NCBI RefSeq assembly: GCF_900090315.1
Contig: NZ_FMHZ01000002.1
Span: 372,001-436,000, forward strand
Origin: Micromonospora citrea
GTDB taxonomy: Bacteria > Actinomycetota > Actinomycetes > Mycobacteriales > Micromonosporaceae
Direction: 5' to 3'
DNA length: 64,000 bases
Shown: positions 1 to 7,018 of the stretch, piece after piece
Position numbering within the stretch: the stretch's first letter is position 1
Layout of the letters: each line of letters starts with the position of its first letter
Made by a program: the position numbers and the translations under genes
The notes under the pieces: model-generated
Told to the model about the DNA's origin: nothing
What the model saw: only the letters and a program-made list of their open reading frames with translations
The model's database searches: none

Positions 1-60
1 CGCCAGGAGACCATGGCCGCCCATGACGCGGCCGGCGATCCGCAGGCAGTCCCGGCGTAG
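1..60 (+). CDS. C-terminal end of an unidentified gene (partial)
   Basis: Frame 1 is open from the first base to a TAG at 58-60 and encodes about 19 residues, ending in GDPQAVPA. It could be the 3' end of a gene that starts before the window. Nothing in so short a stretch identifies a family, and chance openness in GC-rich DNA is equally possible. Confidence 0.25.
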   Translation, partial: RQETMAAHDAAGDPQAVPA

Positions 61-114
61 GCACGAGGGATCCGGGCATCCCGCGATGTTCCCGCCGACC
101 TGGGTGGTGTCCGG

Positions 115-543
115 TTGATCGTCGTCCGCTCCGTGCTGCTGGTGGGCCTGTTCTCGGCGAAGGACCGCGACCATCGGGAGCGCCTCGACGCGCTGGAGGC
201 GCGGGTGACCGCGCGGGGATGGCGGGTGCTGGGCCGGTTCGTCCAGCGCAGGGGTGTCTCCGACGGCGGGGTACGACTGATGACCGGGCCGTTGTCGCGT
301 CGCTTCCTGATCGGTACGGGAAAGCTGGAGGAGATCGTCGCGAACTGCTCGCGGGAGCACGTCGACGCCGTCGTCTTCGTCAACGAACTGAGCAGCTACC
401 AGCGCCGATGGCTCTCGGCCCGACTCGGGTGCCCGGCGCTGACCGAGGGCGACCTCGACGCGTCAGCGCATGTCGCCACGGGCGACCCCACCCGAACGCA
501 CCGCCGCGCCGGCCGTGGCCGGGCGTTCAGACGCCGCCGGTAG
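115..543 (+). CDS. Stand-alone HflX N-terminal-domain-like protein
   Basis: The 142-aa product resembles the N-terminal substrate/ribosome-binding domain of the GTPase HflX. It has the opening strand VLLVGLF, the segment FLIGTGKLEEIVAN (compare the family's YIGSGKxEEL) and DAVVFVNELSSYQRR (family: D-x-VxFxxELSPxQxRNLE). The GTP-binding G domain is absent: after about residue 118 the reading becomes Arg-rich and stops. This is therefore either a one-domain paralogue or the remnant of a truncated hflX. The only upstream start is TTG at 115, with no obvious Shine-Dalgarno sequence. Full HflX proteins exceed 400 aa. Family assignment is fairly firm; whether the gene is functional is uncertain. 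Confidence 0.6.
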   Translation: MIVVRSVLLVGLFSAKDRDHRERLDALEARVTARGWRVLGRFVQRRGVSDGGVRLMTGPLSRRFLIGTGKLEEIVANCSREHVDAVVFVNELSSYQRRWLSARLGCPALTEGDLDASAHVATGDPTRTHRRAGRGRAFRRRR

Positions 544-623
544 TGCGATCACTCGCGGGCCACGACGCACCGTCGGATTCGGCGGCGATGCCGCCCGGGA
601 CCGCGAACCGTTAAGGTGCCGCT

Positions 624-1376
624 GTGCGATTGATGATCGCCGCGGCGCTCGGTGCGGTCCTGCTCGTCGGCGGGTGGTTCGACGTGCTGTGGGCGCAGAA
701 CGCGATGTTCGATCTGCAGGCCGCAGCGCACAGCGCGGAGGCCGACCGGCACGTGCTGCCCGCGTTGGCGAACCTCTACACGGCCGGACACTACGGCGTC
801 CAACTGGCCGCCATCCCGATCGGCGCTGCCCTCGCGGCCGACCACCGGGTGGCGGTGGCGTCGCGGCGTGCCGGCTCGGTGGTGCTGTCGGCCGGTCTCG
901 CCGGGACTGCCGTCGTCGCGCCGTTGGCCGTGCTGACGCTGCGGGCGAATCCGGAGTACGCGCGACTGCTCGACCTGTCCACGCTCGCCGACGGTCGCGT
1001 CCTGTCGGCAGCCGTCGGCGGCCTGGTGTCGTGCGTGAGTTGGGCGCTGATCGGTGTCGTGGTGGGCGCACGTCGGCGATGGTCGTCCCGTGCGGGTTGG
1101 CTGGCGTGGGCCGGCTTCGCCGGGCTCACCTGGTGTTGGGGCGTGCTGGTCTCGGTCGGGCCGCTTCGAGGCTGTGGGCCGGCCCTGCTCGTGCCGAGCC
1201 CGACGACGCCGGGCACGGCGGCGGGGCTGGTCGGGGCGGACCGTGGCTGGGCGTGGCTCGGCGTCGGGTTGGTCACGGTCCTCGCGGTCGCCGGCGTGGT
1301 GACGGCCGCGCGCGCCTCCGACGTCCTCGGCAGCCCGGCCACGCACCGCCGGCGGCTCGGCGACTCGGAACGCTAG
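624..1376 (+). CDS. Integral membrane protein of unknown function
   Basis: The 250-aa product has several hydrophobic stretches: residues about 4-18, 55-75, 85-112, 130-152, 160-180 and 207-230. These predict roughly five or six membrane segments. I do not recognise a catalytic or transport motif. The spacing and the N-terminal helix reaching the periplasmic face (FDVLWAQNAMFDLQ) loosely recall small DUF4149-like membrane proteins, but this is not established. The GTG at 624 is the best start because the first hydrophobic helix begins immediately after it. The gene lies 80 bp after the HflX-like fragment, so the two could share a transcript. Confidence 0.6.
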   Translation: MRLMIAAALGAVLLVGGWFDVLWAQNAMFDLQAAAHSAEADRHVLPALANLYTAGHYGVQLAAIPIGAALAADHRVAVASRRAGSVVLSAGLAGTAVVAPLAVLTLRANPEYARLLDLSTLADGRVLSAAVGGLVSCVSWALIGVVVGARRRWSSRAGWLAWAGFAGLTWCWGVLVSVGPLRGCGPALLVPSPTTPGTAAGLVGADRGWAWLGVGLVTVLAVAGVVTAARASDVLGSPATHRRRLGDSER

Positions 1377-1390
1377 TCCCGGGTCAGCAG

Positions 1391-1613
1391 TTATGCCCGC
1401 CCCGGATCGAACGTGACGTCGACGCCGGCGCCCTCCGGCACCGCGTCGCGCGGTTCGACCCCCTGCCCGGTCACGGTGATGGTGCCACCGGTCGTCTCAC
1501 CCCGTAGTCGATGCTCGGCCCGTCAAACGTCGAGCGCAGCACCGCGCCGAGGCCGGTGCCACCGTCGGTCACCGGACTGAGCCGGATCGTCTCGGGCCGC
1601 ACCGTCAGACGGA
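1391..1613 (-). pseudogene. ABC-transporter ATPase relic (TOBE domain only)
   Basis: On the minus strand the sequence reads VRPETIRLSP, then GLGAVLRSTFDG and IDYGV. This is the signature of the TOBE_2 domain at the C-terminus of spermidine/iron/sugar-type ABC ATPases (family VRPEDIRL). A frameshift near 1510 moves the reading to ETTGGTITVTGQGVEPRD and then VTFDPGRA followed by TAA at 1391, which matches the end of such proteins. The nucleotide-binding domain is missing. The fragment cannot encode a working transporter subunit. Confidence 0.6.
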
Positions 1614-1690
1614 CACCAACTTGCGGGCGTGGACCTTGCCGACCTGGATGCGTTGTCCCGCGACCTGGATGCTGCCGTTGATGGCATCTG
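1605..1690 (-). pseudogene. Transposase/integrase C-terminal relic
   Basis: Minus-strand residues INGSIQVAGQRIQVGKVHA followed by RKLVSV and TGA resemble the C-terminal beta-rich segment of IS481-type and other rve-fold integrases (pattern INGxIxVxGQxIxVGxxHAxxxVxV). Only about 28 codons remain. They abut, and partly overlap, the TOBE relic in another frame, which suggests that the transposase end was left beside or inside the transporter gene during decay. No inverted repeats were recognised. Confidence 0.45.
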
Positions 1691-1760
1691 AGGGCACTGC
1701 GAAACTCCGTGGTCACGCGGCCTCGGGCCGTGTTTCCATGCCGCCGTGAGGGGCGGGAAC

Positions 1761-2288
1761 ATGTCCGGCGTCGAGGTGCCGGCGAGTGTCCGAGAGCGGA
1801 CCGTTCGTGACCTCGGTGGCTGTGTGCGGCTGCTGGCCGAGGTCCACGGGCGTGACGGCTATCCGGTCAACTGGCCGGAGTTCCCGGACGCATGGCTCAC
1901 CCCACCCTCGCTCGTCGCCTCGTGGGTGGCGGAACTGGATGGGCGCCTGGCCGGCCATGTCGGCTTGTCCCGCAGTGACGCGGGAGACGCGGCCCCTGCG
2001 CTGTGGGCCGCTCGTGCCCGCGTGAGTGTCGACGCGACCGTTGTGGTGAACCGACTGTTCGTCGCTCCGTCGGCCCGCGGTCACGGGCTCGGTGCGCTGC
2101 TCATGGCGCGGGCCGTCGAAGAGGCTCGGGATCGTGGTCTGCATCCGGTACTCGACGTGGTGGCCTCCGACACGGGGGCGGTGGCGCTGTACGAGAGGCT
2201 CGGCTGGCGACTGCTGGCCACGGTCGAACAGCAGTGGAGCCCGGAGCAGAAGGTGAGGGTCCGGTGTTACGCCGCCGGGCAGCCGTAG
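1761..2288 (+). CDS. GNAT-family N-acetyltransferase
   Basis: The 175-aa product is a single GNAT domain. The acetyl-CoA-binding motif A is clear: VNRLFVAPSARGHGLGALLM (R/Q-x-x-G-x-G/A pattern with a preceding beta strand). The motif B region follows with DVVASDTGAVALYERLGWR, the typical ALYERLGF ending. It presumably acetylates an amine on a small molecule or protein; the substrate is unknown. I chose ATG 1761, preceded by a purine-rich GGGGCGGG, over the in-frame GTG at 1746. The gene follows the decayed stretch at 1391-1690 and stands alone. Confidence 0.85.
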   Translation: MSGVEVPASVRERTVRDLGGCVRLLAEVHGRDGYPVNWPEFPDAWLTPPSLVASWVAELDGRLAGHVGLSRSDAGDAAPALWAARARVSVDATVVVNRLFVAPSARGHGLGALLMARAVEEARDRGLHPVLDVVASDTGAVALYERLGWRLLATVEQQWSPEQKVRVRCYAAGQP

Positions 2289-2393
2289 GGCGGTGGCGGC
2301 AAGGCACGGGCGGCGGCGCCGGGGCGGCGCTCCGAGGACGGGGTAGCGGCACACGCGCGGCTTCGCGCCTGGGGTGAGGACGAGGCGGCGCTG

Positions 2394-2918
2394 ATGAACA
2401 ACGGCAGCGGAGACGAATGGTCCGTCGTGTTCACCGTCGGGGGCGCGTTCATCCGCGTGTTCGACCACGAGTCGGCGATGACGCCGTACCGCGACCCGGT
2501 GCACCAGCTCTGGCCCGGGCTGCTCGACGGCCTCCCGGCAGTGCTGCGCCCGCAGGTCGAGGAACCAGCGTTCGGCGACGAGGAGGGACGGTTCGTGGCC
2601 ACCGCCGTCCTGTGGCGGCTTGCCGGTGACGACCGCTGGCGCGCAGGCGAGCACATCGCGTTCCCCCAGCCCCGGGGAGCGTACGACACCGACCCGGATG
2701 GCTCCGGCCTGCTCGAGATTCTGCTCGACGACATCGCCGACCGGTACGTCTCGTTCGCGCAGGACCACCACGAGGTCGACGTGGACCCGAGGGCGGTCGA
2801 GCACGTTGTCGCGCACCGACCGCTCACCGACGTCGTCGTGCGGGCTCTCAACGCGGAAGCGACCGTTTCCGGGCTGTACGAGGACGTCGCCGCGATCGGG
2901 TACCCCATCGCGGCGTGA
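2394..2918 (+). CDS. Conserved actinobacterial hypothetical protein
   Basis: The 174-aa product is soluble, acidic and has no signal peptide. Recurrent actinobacterial features as I recall them are FIRVFDHESAMTPYR near the N-terminus, VEEPAFGDEEGRF in the middle and VVRALNAEATVSGLYEDVA near the end. Proteins of this type are common hypotheticals in Streptomyces and Micromonospora, but I know of no assigned function. Start ATG 2394 follows a GAGG-type Shine-Dalgarno sequence. It ends 51 bp before the convergent glycosyltransferase operon. Confidence 0.65.
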   Translation: MNNGSGDEWSVVFTVGGAFIRVFDHESAMTPYRDPVHQLWPGLLDGLPAVLRPQVEEPAFGDEEGRFVATAVLWRLAGDDRWRAGEHIAFPQPRGAYDTDPDGSGLLEILLDDIADRYVSFAQDHHEVDVDPRAVEHVVAHRPLTDVVVRALNAEATVSGLYEDVAAIGYPIAA

Positions 2919-2968
2919 CGCGAGTCGGCACCGGCTGCCGCTTCTCGCACGGCATCCCGGACGGTCCC

Positions 2969-3745
2969 TCAGTGCGGGCTGGGGCGTGGAGCGCTGATGG
3001 GTGTCATGCCCGCCTGCTCGCGACGCGCGTTGACGGCGGCCTCGATCGTCGCGAAGGCGTGCACCTTCGCGTCGTGGTATCCCGTCCTGACGATGGTCTG
3101 GCCGGGCCAGCGACGGTAGAGCACGGTCACCGCGGGCAGGGTCAGGCCCGGTCCGGAGGCGGCCACATTGAGGCAGAATCCGACGTCCTCGTTGACGCCG
3201 AGGCCGGGCCAGCCGAAGGCGGCGAGGGCCACCGACCGGCGGACCATGATGTTGTTGGGGTGGAAGGGGAAGGGCGAGACCCACTCCTCCTCCAGCTGGT
3301 GTCGCTGCCAGCGGCGCGGCTGGTCGATCCATCGCGGCGTACGCGACAGGTCGTCCAGCCAGCGACGGTTCGTCGCCACCCAGACGACCTCGTCCGGGTA
3401 CGGAGTCGTGGCCACCGCCTCGAAGCCGTCGACGTCGAGCACGTCGTCGGCGTCGAGCGGGAAGATCCAGTCGCCGGTGCTGGCCGCCAGTGCGTGGTTG
3501 CGGGCCGCCGACACGCCCTGCGCGACGGGCAGGGCCAGCACCCGGTCGGGGCCGGCCTTCTCGACGGTGGCGTCGTCGGCCCCGGGGCCGTCGACGACCA
3601 GACACCACTCGACCCCGACGCCACAGCCCGTCAGGCGCGACCGCAGGGCGGCGATGCTCTCCGCCGTCTCGTGCAGGAAGTCCGTTCGGCGCGGGTGGGC
3701 GGCGGTCAGCAGGGACACGCGGACCGGCCGAGCTGCCGCCGTCAC
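2969..3745 (-). CDS. Family 2 (GT-A) glycosyltransferase
   Basis: The 258-aa product begins TAAARPVRVSLLTAAHPRR. It shows the GT-A hallmarks: a donor-binding CLVVDGPGADD (about residues 40-50), GVSAARNHALAASTGDWI and the metal-binding DXD equivalent PLDADDVLD (about residues 77-85). NEDVGFCLN supplies the usual E-D acceptor-site motif. It should transfer a sugar from an NDP-sugar in the cytoplasm; donor and acceptor are unknown. The GTG start at 3745 overlaps the stop of the upstream phosphatase gene by 4 bp (GTGA), so the two are translationally coupled. It is the last gene of the operon that begins with the MFS transporter. Confidence 0.85.
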   Translation of the reverse strand: MTAAARPVRVSLLTAAHPRRTDFLHETAESIAALRSRLTGCGVGVEWCLVVDGPGADDATVEKAGPDRVLALPVAQGVSAARNHALAASTGDWIFPLDADDVLDVDGFEAVATTPYPDEVVWVATNRRWLDDLSRTPRWIDQPRRWQRHQLEEEWVSPFPFHPNNIMVRRSVALAAFGWPGLGVNEDVGFCLNVAASGPGLTLPAVTVLYRRWPGQTIVRTGYHDAKVHAFATIEAAVNARREQAGMTPISAPRPSPH

Positions 3746-4386
3746 CGTGGTGTCGCCCGGATGGGCTCGGGCAGCGGGTTGCCTCGCCAGGACTCGCAGC
3801 GCAGGGATCCCGCGACACGAACGACCTCGACCCGCTCGACGTTGTCGATGCCGGGGTCGGCGAGGACGAACTCCGGGGTGAGGTTGACGCACAGGTGCGG
3901 AAGGACGATCCGGAACAGCGTGCCGTGGCCGACGAGGACGATGGTGTCGTCCCGGCCGCCCCGGTCGTCGAGCCGTTCGAGCAGGCACCCCACCCGGTCC
4001 ACGGCGGAACGGGCGCACTCCCCCGCCGGCGAGAAGGGATGGTCGAGGTCACCGAGGCGCAGCCAGCGGTGCCAGGTCTCGTCGATCTGCGCGGCGATGT
4101 CGTCGTGCAGGCGTCCCTCGATCTCGCCGGCGTCGCACTCGGCCAGTTCCTCGGCGACCTGCATCGGCGCGTCCACCGCCGCCGCCACGATGGTCGCGGT
4201 CTCGACCGCCCGCCGCAGTGGGCTCGTCACCACGCCCACCACGTTCGGCAGCGCGGCCAGTCGCCGGCCGGCCAGTGCGGCCTGCCGGCGGCCGGTCGCG
4301 TCCAGGGACGGGCCGGGACGCCGGGTCGAGATTCGCCGCACGGTGTTCTCCGCCGTCCGACCGTGCCGCAGGAAGACAAAACGCAC
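3742..4386 (-). CDS. Histidine phosphatase superfamily protein
   Basis: The 214-aa product opens FVFLRHGRTAEN, the RHG motif that carries the phosphorylated catalytic histidine of phosphoglycerate-mutase-like phosphatases. VTSPLRRAVETA contains the second arginine, and IVLVGHGTLFR carries the second catalytic histidine. Length and layout match broad-specificity phosphatases of this superfamily (CobC/GpmB type) rather than true phosphoglycerate mutase. In this operon it may dephosphorylate a sugar phosphate handled by the neighbouring amidohydrolase or glycosyltransferase; this is inference. The ATG at 4386 lies 27 bp after the upstream gene. Confidence 0.88.
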   Translation of the reverse strand: MRFVFLRHGRTAENTVRRISTRRPGPSLDATGRRQAALAGRRLAALPNVVGVVTSPLRRAVETATIVAAAVDAPMQVAEELAECDAGEIEGRLHDDIAAQIDETWHRWLRLGDLDHPFSPAGECARSAVDRVGCLLERLDDRGGRDDTIVLVGHGTLFRIVLPHLCVNLTPEFVLADPGIDNVERVEVVRVAGSLRCESWRGNPLPEPIRATPR

Positions 4387-4413
4387 GTCGCGCCCCTTCT
4401 CTCCGGTGGGAAG

Positions 4414-5475
4414 TCAGACCCGGGCGGTCTGTCGCTTCGGCCGGTAGGCCACCGCGGCCTTCGGATTGCGGTGGAAGAGCTGGTCGATCTGGGTGGCGTC
4501 CAGGCCGATCGAGAGCATGTTCGCCCGCTGCAGCTCGTACCCGGAGGAGCCGGCCGCCACGGCGCCGTCGTCGCGCAGCCGCAACCGGCTGTAGGTGTCC
4601 TGGGTCAACGCCTCGCCGGCCATCGTGTTGATCTCGGTGTGGTCGGTCAGCGCGATGAGCCGGTCGCAGCCGAGGAAGTCCACCGTGCGGCGGCAGATGG
4701 CCAGGTCGACGTGGCGGCCGTCGAAGTTGAGGCAGGGCATGAGCCGGCCGTCGAGCGCCGCGGTGAGCACGGCGGCGGGAACCGGGCCGAGGAGCTCGGC
4801 GATGTTCTGCCGCGTCCAGGTCGGGCCGATGACCGCGGCGAGCTGCTCCGGTTTGCGGGCCAGGGCCGCCTCGGTCCGCCAGGCGTGGGCGAAGGTGCGG
4901 GGCATGTCGTTGTAGAGGTGATCGGTCAGCACGAGGTACGGCGACGACTCGTAGCGGGAGTGCAGGTAGTCGAGCACCTCGCCGACGCGCCGGGCGCTGC
5001 GGTAGGGGTCGTCGCGGTGGAAGTGCCCGACGGCGATCCGCACCTCGTTGTCGTAGCAGCGGTCGAGCAGGTCGGCGAACGTCATCCCGTCGTCGAGGGG
5101 CTCGTCCAACGCGGCGCCGTCCGGGGCCATCACCACGTACCGCAGCCCGTGCGGGCCGAGATCGGCGAGCTGGCGCCACTCGTCCGCCGTCGGATGCCAC
5201 TTGCCCTTCCTGGGGATGCCGCCGTCCGGACCCAGCAGCGGGCCCTCGATCGCGAAGCCGGCGATGTTCGGCAGGGCACCCTCGGCGGACAGCACACCGT
5301 AGCGTTCGACGAGGGCGCGCAGCGCCGGAAGCTTCTCCCGGCGCAGGTAGATCGTCGGGACTATCTCCACGTCGCGGTCGGCGGCGAGCTGCTGGAGCGG
5401 GGCCAGGTCGTCGGGAGACATGGTGGAGAAGTCGTACGGACCCAGGCCGTGGAAGTGGTAGAGGAAGGCGGTCAT
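4414..5475 (-). CDS. NagA-like amidohydrolase
   Basis: The 353-aa product resembles amidohydrolases of the N-acetylglucosamine-6-phosphate deacetylase group. It has FHGLGPYDFS near the N-terminus, NIAGFAIEGPLLGPDGG (compare NagA GxHLEGPF), AVGHFHRDD, a DGRLMPCLNFDGRHVD segment (compare NagA LIADGxHVH) and LIALTDHTEI where NagA has the catalytic Asp (LVTDA). The classical HxH metal site is not obvious, so activity may differ. It probably removes an acyl group from an amino sugar or acts on a related cyclic substrate. ATG 5475 is chosen because GGGGAG lies 6 bp upstream; a longer in-frame extension to 5562 looks non-coding. It sits between the MFS and phosphatase genes. Confidence 0.6.
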   Translation of the reverse strand: MTAFLYHFHGLGPYDFSTMSPDDLAPLQQLAADRDVEIVPTIYLRREKLPALRALVERYGVLSAEGALPNIAGFAIEGPLLGPDGGIPRKGKWHPTADEWRQLADLGPHGLRYVVMAPDGAALDEPLDDGMTFADLLDRCYDNEVRIAVGHFHRDDPYRSARRVGEVLDYLHSRYESSPYLVLTDHLYNDMPRTFAHAWRTEAALARKPEQLAAVIGPTWTRQNIAELLGPVPAAVLTAALDGRLMPCLNFDGRHVDLAICRRTVDFLGCDRLIALTDHTEINTMAGEALTQDTYSRLRLRDDGAVAAGSSGYELQRANMLSIGLDATQIDQLFHRNPKAAVAYRPKRQTARV

Positions 5476-5574
5476 CGGTAACTCCCCAGGAGGTGTGTCG
5501 GGCGGTCGGTGCGATCGCCCGGGCGGGTGCGACGGTCGGTTGCCGGGCCGGCACGCCGTCACCGCGTGCCGGCT

Positions 5575-6756
5575 TCATGCTTCGCGGGCCTCACCTCCCC
5601 GCTCCGGCGTTCCCTCGGCGGCCACCATGCCGGCGGCGAGCGCGAGCCCGACTCCGGCGAGTGCGACCGTCAGGAACGCCACGCGCAGTGACGCGAGCTC
5701 GGCCACCTGGCCCACCAGCACGGGCGCGACCAGCCAACCGGCGTAACCCATCGCGCTGACGGTGGCGATGGCCGAACCGGAGTCCCGGGCCCCGGCGTGC
5801 CGGCCCGCCGCGCTGAGGATCAGCGGCACCAGCACGGACAGTCCCGCGCCGAGCAGGACGAAACCCGCCACGGCCATCGGAGCCGCCACGGCGGCCACCA
5901 CGACCACCGACCCGACGACGGACACGATCGCCGCGACGCGGGCGGTTGTCGCCGGCCCCACGACGCGTACGACGGCGTCGCCGACCAGCCGGCCGGCCAC
6001 CATCGCCGCGGCGAAACCGACGTAGCCCACGGCGGCCGGTCCCGCGGCGACGTCCGTGACGTCGTGGACGTACACGCCGCTCCAGTCCGCTCCGGCGCCC
6101 TCGGCGTACATGGCGAGTGCGGCCAGGGCGCCGAGGCCGAGCAGCGGTGCCAGCGGCGCACGCCGTCGCGTCGCCGGCCCGGGGGTCCGGCTCAGCGCGA
6201 CGACGCCGAGCAGCGTGGGAACGGCCACGGCGAGCAGCGATACCGTCGCGATGACGAGCAGAACGGAGGCGCTGAGGCCGGCTGTCGCGCCGGCCACCGC
6301 GAGCCCGGCCGCGGCGAGCGACCCGGCGCTCCAGGCCCCGTGCAGACCGGACATGATCGGGCGGTCCAGTTCACGTTCGACCGCGACGGCGTAGGCGTTC
6401 ATCGCCACGTCGCTCACCGCCCCCGTGGCGCCGAGCAGCACCATCACTGCGAGCAGGACGGCGAACGAGGGGGTCAGCGCGATGGCGAGCAGCACCAGGA
6501 CGTAGCTCACCAGGCCGACGCGGATGGCCACCGTGGCGCCGTGGCGCCGCACCAGGGGACCCGCGAACGCCAGCGCCGCCACTCCCCCGGCGACCTGAAG
6601 CAGCAGCGCGAACCCCAGGTCACCGGTGGACAGGCGCAGGCTCTCCCGAACCGCGGGGATCTGAGCGGCCCAGACGCCCTGCACCGCGCCGTGCAACAGG
6701 AAGGTCACCCTGATCGGCGCGACGCCGACGGCGGACACCGGGCGCAGGCCTGTCAC
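5575..6756 (-). CDS. MFS transporter (FucP/YbjJ-like)
   Basis: The 393-aa product is almost entirely hydrophobic, with about twelve membrane helices. It carries the MFS loop 2-3 signature in degenerate form (AFAGPLVRRHGATVAIR) and GLHGAWSAGSLAAAG in the middle, typical of the FucP/YbjJ-like branch of sugar or drug transporters. It is the first gene of a minus-strand operon that continues with NagA-like amidohydrolase, phosphatase and glycosyltransferase genes, so sugar or amino-sugar uptake or export is a reasonable guess. The start is GTG 6756. A palindromic promoter/operator candidate lies about 110-135 bp upstream. Confidence 0.82.
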   Translation of the reverse strand: MTGLRPVSAVGVAPIRVTFLLHGAVQGVWAAQIPAVRESLRLSTGDLGFALLLQVAGGVAALAFAGPLVRRHGATVAIRVGLVSYVLVLLAIALTPSFAVLLAVMVLLGATGAVSDVAMNAYAVAVERELDRPIMSGLHGAWSAGSLAAAGLAVAGATAGLSASVLLVIATVSLLAVAVPTLLGVVALSRTPGPATRRRAPLAPLLGLGALAALAMYAEGAGADWSGVYVHDVTDVAAGPAAVGYVGFAAAMVAGRLVGDAVVRVVGPATTARVAAIVSVVGSVVVVAAVAAPMAVAGFVLLGAGLSVLVPLILSAAGRHAGARDSGSAIATVSAMGYAGWLVAPVLVGQVAELASLRVAFLTVALAGVGLALAAGMVAAEGTPERGGEAREA

Positions 6757-6865
6757 GTCAGGCCGTCGTCGTGCGGTGCGGCTCCGGAGCCGTCGTCGGC
6801 ATGCGGACGGCGCGAGACAGGAACACTCCGAACCAACCCCCCGTTGTCACTTCGCGTACGTTTGG

Positions 6866-6890
6866 TATCACTTGCAGCGATAGTTGTCAA
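6866..6890 (-). promoter_or_regulatory. Candidate promoter with imperfect palindromic operator
   Basis: On the minus strand TTGACA (6890-6885) is a perfect -35 hexamer and is followed by the 17-bp imperfect palindrome TATCGCTGCAAGTGATA (6882-6866; arms TATCxCT/AGxGATA). An operator overlapping the spacer is typical of GntR- or LacI-type control. No good -10 is seen at the optimal distance. It would drive the MFS operon starting at 6756. No regulator gene for it lies nearby. Confidence 0.4.
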
Positions 6891-7018
6891 TGGCCGCCGG
6901 TCTCCTGCACCCCTCGTCGGCAGCGCCGGACCTCGACGTGCGGGTGGTCAGGCTCGCGCCGGCAGGTCCGCCGCCCGGGCCCGGAACGCCCCGCTCCGGC
7001 CCGGCCCGAGACGGTCGT

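Noticed and set aside
4049..5578. A 509-codon minus-strand open frame across the NagA-like gene
   Set aside because: It reads Arg/Ala/Pro-rich out-of-frame sequence; the amidohydrolase and phosphatase frames explain the region.
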